Assembly (NCBI GenBank): GCA_030067055.1 | Contig: JASJAL010000389.1 | Coordinates: forward strand, 1 to 7,004 | Direction of reading: 5' to 3' | DNA length: 7,004 nt | Source of the DNA: Kiloniellales bacterium | GTDB taxonomy: Bacteria; Pseudomonadota; Alphaproteobacteria; Kiloniellales; JAKSBE01 | Part shown: positions 6,188-7,004 of the stretch, piece after piece | Numbering within the stretch: position 1 is the stretch's first letter | How the letters are laid out: each line of letters opens with the position of its first letter | Made by a program: the position numbers and the translations under genes | The notes under the pieces: generated by a model | Databases searched by the model: none | Seen by the model: only the letters and a program-made list of their open reading frames with translations | Told to the model about the DNA's origin: nothing

Positions 6188-6807
6188 CAGATGTTTGGCG
6201 GGCAATCGATCGGCTAGCGGCAAAATACGGCTTATCCGCGTCAGGATTAGCCAAGCGAGCCGGATTGGATCCGACCACCTTCAACCGCAGCAAGCGCGTC
6301 GCCAAGGACGGCAAGCTGCGTTGGCCGAGCACGGAATCTCTTGCCAAGATTCTGACCGCAACCGGTGCCAGCGTTGAAGAGTTCGTCGGACTTTTGAACG
6401 GCGAAGATGTGAACTTCGCGGGTCTGGGACTGCGGCGGATCGGATTCAGCGTCGTCTCCGAGCCCGGATTCTTCGATCCCGAGGGTCGGCCAATGGGCAA
6501 TGGCTGGGGCCGCATGCCGCTGCCTGAAATGGCGGACCCCGATGCTTATGCAATCGAAATCAGAGGTCAGGCGCTGTCGCCGACCTATGCCGACGGTAAT
6601 GTCCTGGTCGTCTCGCCGGGATCCCGGGTCGACACCGGCCATCGGGTCGTGGCCCGGCTCAGCGACGGCAGCGTCGTCTTCGGCAACGTGGCCCGCCGCA
6701 GCCCGGAAGAGGTCGAGCTGACGACCTTCGATGGAACAGCACCTTCGCTGGTGGTGCCGAAGAACGACATCGCCTGGATGTCGCGCATCGTCTGGGCGAT
6801 CCACTGA
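6175..6807 (+). CDS. XRE-type HTH regulator with a LexA/CI-like (S24) C-terminal domain lacking the catalytic dyad
   Basis: A 210-residue predicted DNA-binding regulator. Residues about 5-74 form an HTH domain (GLSASGLAKRAGLDPTTFNR at 19-38, then a conserved-looking WPSTESLAKIL at 50-60). Residues about 88-207 are a LexA/phage-CI-like S24 fold ending in DIAWMSRIVWA, as in a family common in alphaproteobacteria. Relatives carry GDSM with the nucleophilic serine and AKEL with the lysine base. Here these positions read GQAL (A133) and FGNV (G170), so both dyad residues are missing. The expected Ala-Gly cleavage site near residues 92-98 is also not apparent (SVVSEPG). The protein is therefore unlikely to self-cleave like LexA, and the fold probably serves dimerisation or ligand sensing. 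Start is ATG 6175; no Shine-Dalgarno is visible and a palindrome covers the start. It is divergent from pyrD. The 5' half is visibly less GC-rich than neighbouring genes. Targets are unknown; this is not the SOS LexA. Confidence 0.87.
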   Translation: MLQHADVWRAIDRLAAKYGLSASGLAKRAGLDPTTFNRSKRVAKDGKLRWPSTESLAKILTATGASVEEFVGLLNGEDVNFAGLGLRRIGFSVVSEPGFFDPEGRPMGNGWGRMPLPEMADPDAYAIEIRGQALSPTYADGNVLVVSPGSRVDTGHRVVARLSDGSVVFGNVARRSPEEVELTTFDGTAPSLVVPKNDIAWMSRIVWAIH

Positions 6808-6821
6808 TGTAGTTGCCTCTT

Positions 6822-6850
6822 AGGCGGCCCGGGCGGTCTCGGGTCCGCCT
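6822..6850 (+). terminator. Possible stem-loop after the regulator gene
   Basis: AGGCGG (6822-6827) pairs with CCGCCT (6845-6850), extended by CCC/GGG with one bulged T, around a 10-base loop, starting 14 bases after the regulator's stop. There is no following T-run, so intrinsic termination is uncertain. It may only be a GC-rich hairpin. The last base overlaps the candidate -35 box of the next gene. Confidence 0.3.
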
Positions 6851-6877
6851 TGCCAGCCTTCCCAAAGCAGCTATGCT
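6850..6877 (+). promoter_or_regulatory. Candidate promoter of the aminotransferase gene
   Basis: TTGCCA (6850-6855, five of six consensus) is followed by a 16-base spacer and TATGCT (6872-6877, four of six). Transcription would begin near 6884, about 50 bases before the ATG at 6936. The leader contains a GC-rich inverted segment (about 6888-6906) followed by TTTCTT. This supports separate transcription of the aminotransferase from the upstream regulator, but the -10 match is modest. Confidence 0.4.
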
Positions 6878-6935
6878 AAATGCTCTCCGGCGGCCCTGGC
6901 CGGCCGTTTCTTCCAGGTCATCGGGACTCCAAGAC

Positions 6936-7004
6936 ATGAAAGCGCTGCACTACATCGACGGCATCTGGCACGAGGGCAATCCGATGATCATGGGCCCGAT
7001 GACC
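6936..7004 (+). CDS. Class IV aminotransferase, branched-chain amino acid type (first 23 residues, cut by window end)
   Basis: Only MKALHYIDGIWHEGNPMIMG and three more residues (PMT) are present. The pattern YIDGxWHEGNPxIxGPMT is how I recall many alphaproteobacterial fold-type IV PLP aminotransferases beginning, those annotated as branched-chain amino acid aminotransferase (IlvE-like), which exchange amino groups between leucine, isoleucine or valine and 2-oxoglutarate. The PLP lysine and substrate residues lie outside the window, so D-amino acid aminotransferase or aminodeoxychorismate lyase relatives cannot be excluded. The ATG at 6936 lacks a strong Shine-Dalgarno. It lies 128 bp after the regulator's stop, on the same strand, with a candidate promoter between. 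Confidence 0.75.
   Translation, partial: MKALHYIDGIWHEGNPMIMGPMT

Noticed and set aside
6247..6804. Minus-strand open frame of 185 codons antisense to the regulator gene
   Set aside because: It lies wholly over the HTH/S24 gene, whose protein has clear domain signatures. The antisense translation has none.
6175..6807. LexA (SOS repressor)
   Set aside because: The HTH is XRE-like rather than the LexA winged type, both catalytic residues are absent, and no GTTC/GAAC-type SOS box is seen upstream.
6888..6915. Terminator or attenuator hairpin in the aminotransferase leader (GC-rich inverted segment then TTTCTT)
   Set aside because: The perfect pairing leaves only a two-base loop and the T-run is broken. 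No leader peptide with branched-chain residues is visible.

Overview
This is a high-GC bacterial chromosome segment that reads as an alphaproteobacterium, most likely Rhodospirillales-like. The support is the methylmalonyl-CoA mutase N-terminus, the class 2 dihydroorotate dehydrogenase, a two-helix/EAL protein resembling Caulobacter TipF, and a helix-turn-helix/S24-like regulator of a type common in that class. This assignment is inferred from protein style, not from a phylogeny. There are no tRNA, rRNA, CRISPR or insertion-sequence features.

Layout. Five genes lie on the minus strand over 1-5946. In transcription order they are pyrD (5946-4816), a membrane EAL-domain protein (4756-3515), a HAD class IIA hydrolase (3414-2518), a three-part class III adenylate cyclase (2390-591), and the first 162 codons of methylmalonyl-CoA mutase (488-1, running off the window). 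Gaps are 59, 100, 127 and 102 bp. The first genes could share a transcript. The mutase has its own strong-looking promoter with a perfect TATAAT, followed by a perfect 15-bp palindrome. A less GC-rich 228-bp intergenic region (5947-6174) separates pyrD from the divergent plus-strand genes: a HTH/S24-like regulator (6175-6807) and the start of a class IV (branched-chain amino acid type) aminotransferase (6936-7004, cut by the window end).

How the parts may work together. Core metabolism (pyrimidine synthesis, propionyl-CoA/methylmalonyl-CoA metabolism, branched-chain amino acid transamination) flanks two nucleotide second-messenger proteins, one for c-di-GMP (EAL) and one for cAMP (cyclase). 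The EAL protein has a degenerate loop-6 motif and looks more like a c-di-GMP receptor than an enzyme. The cyclase keeps every catalytic residue.

The most unusual features are four. First, a TGTTGCA-type palindrome sits at the predicted transcription start of both the mutase and the regulator gene, hinting at one shared regulator. Second, the S24-like regulator has lost its Ser-Lys dyad and probably its cleavage site. Third, a stem-loop covers the Shine-Dalgarno sequence of the TTG-started EAL gene. Fourth, the cyclase combines an SRPBCC-like domain, a zinc-ribbon region and a catalytic domain. I did not find a clearly new multi-gene system.
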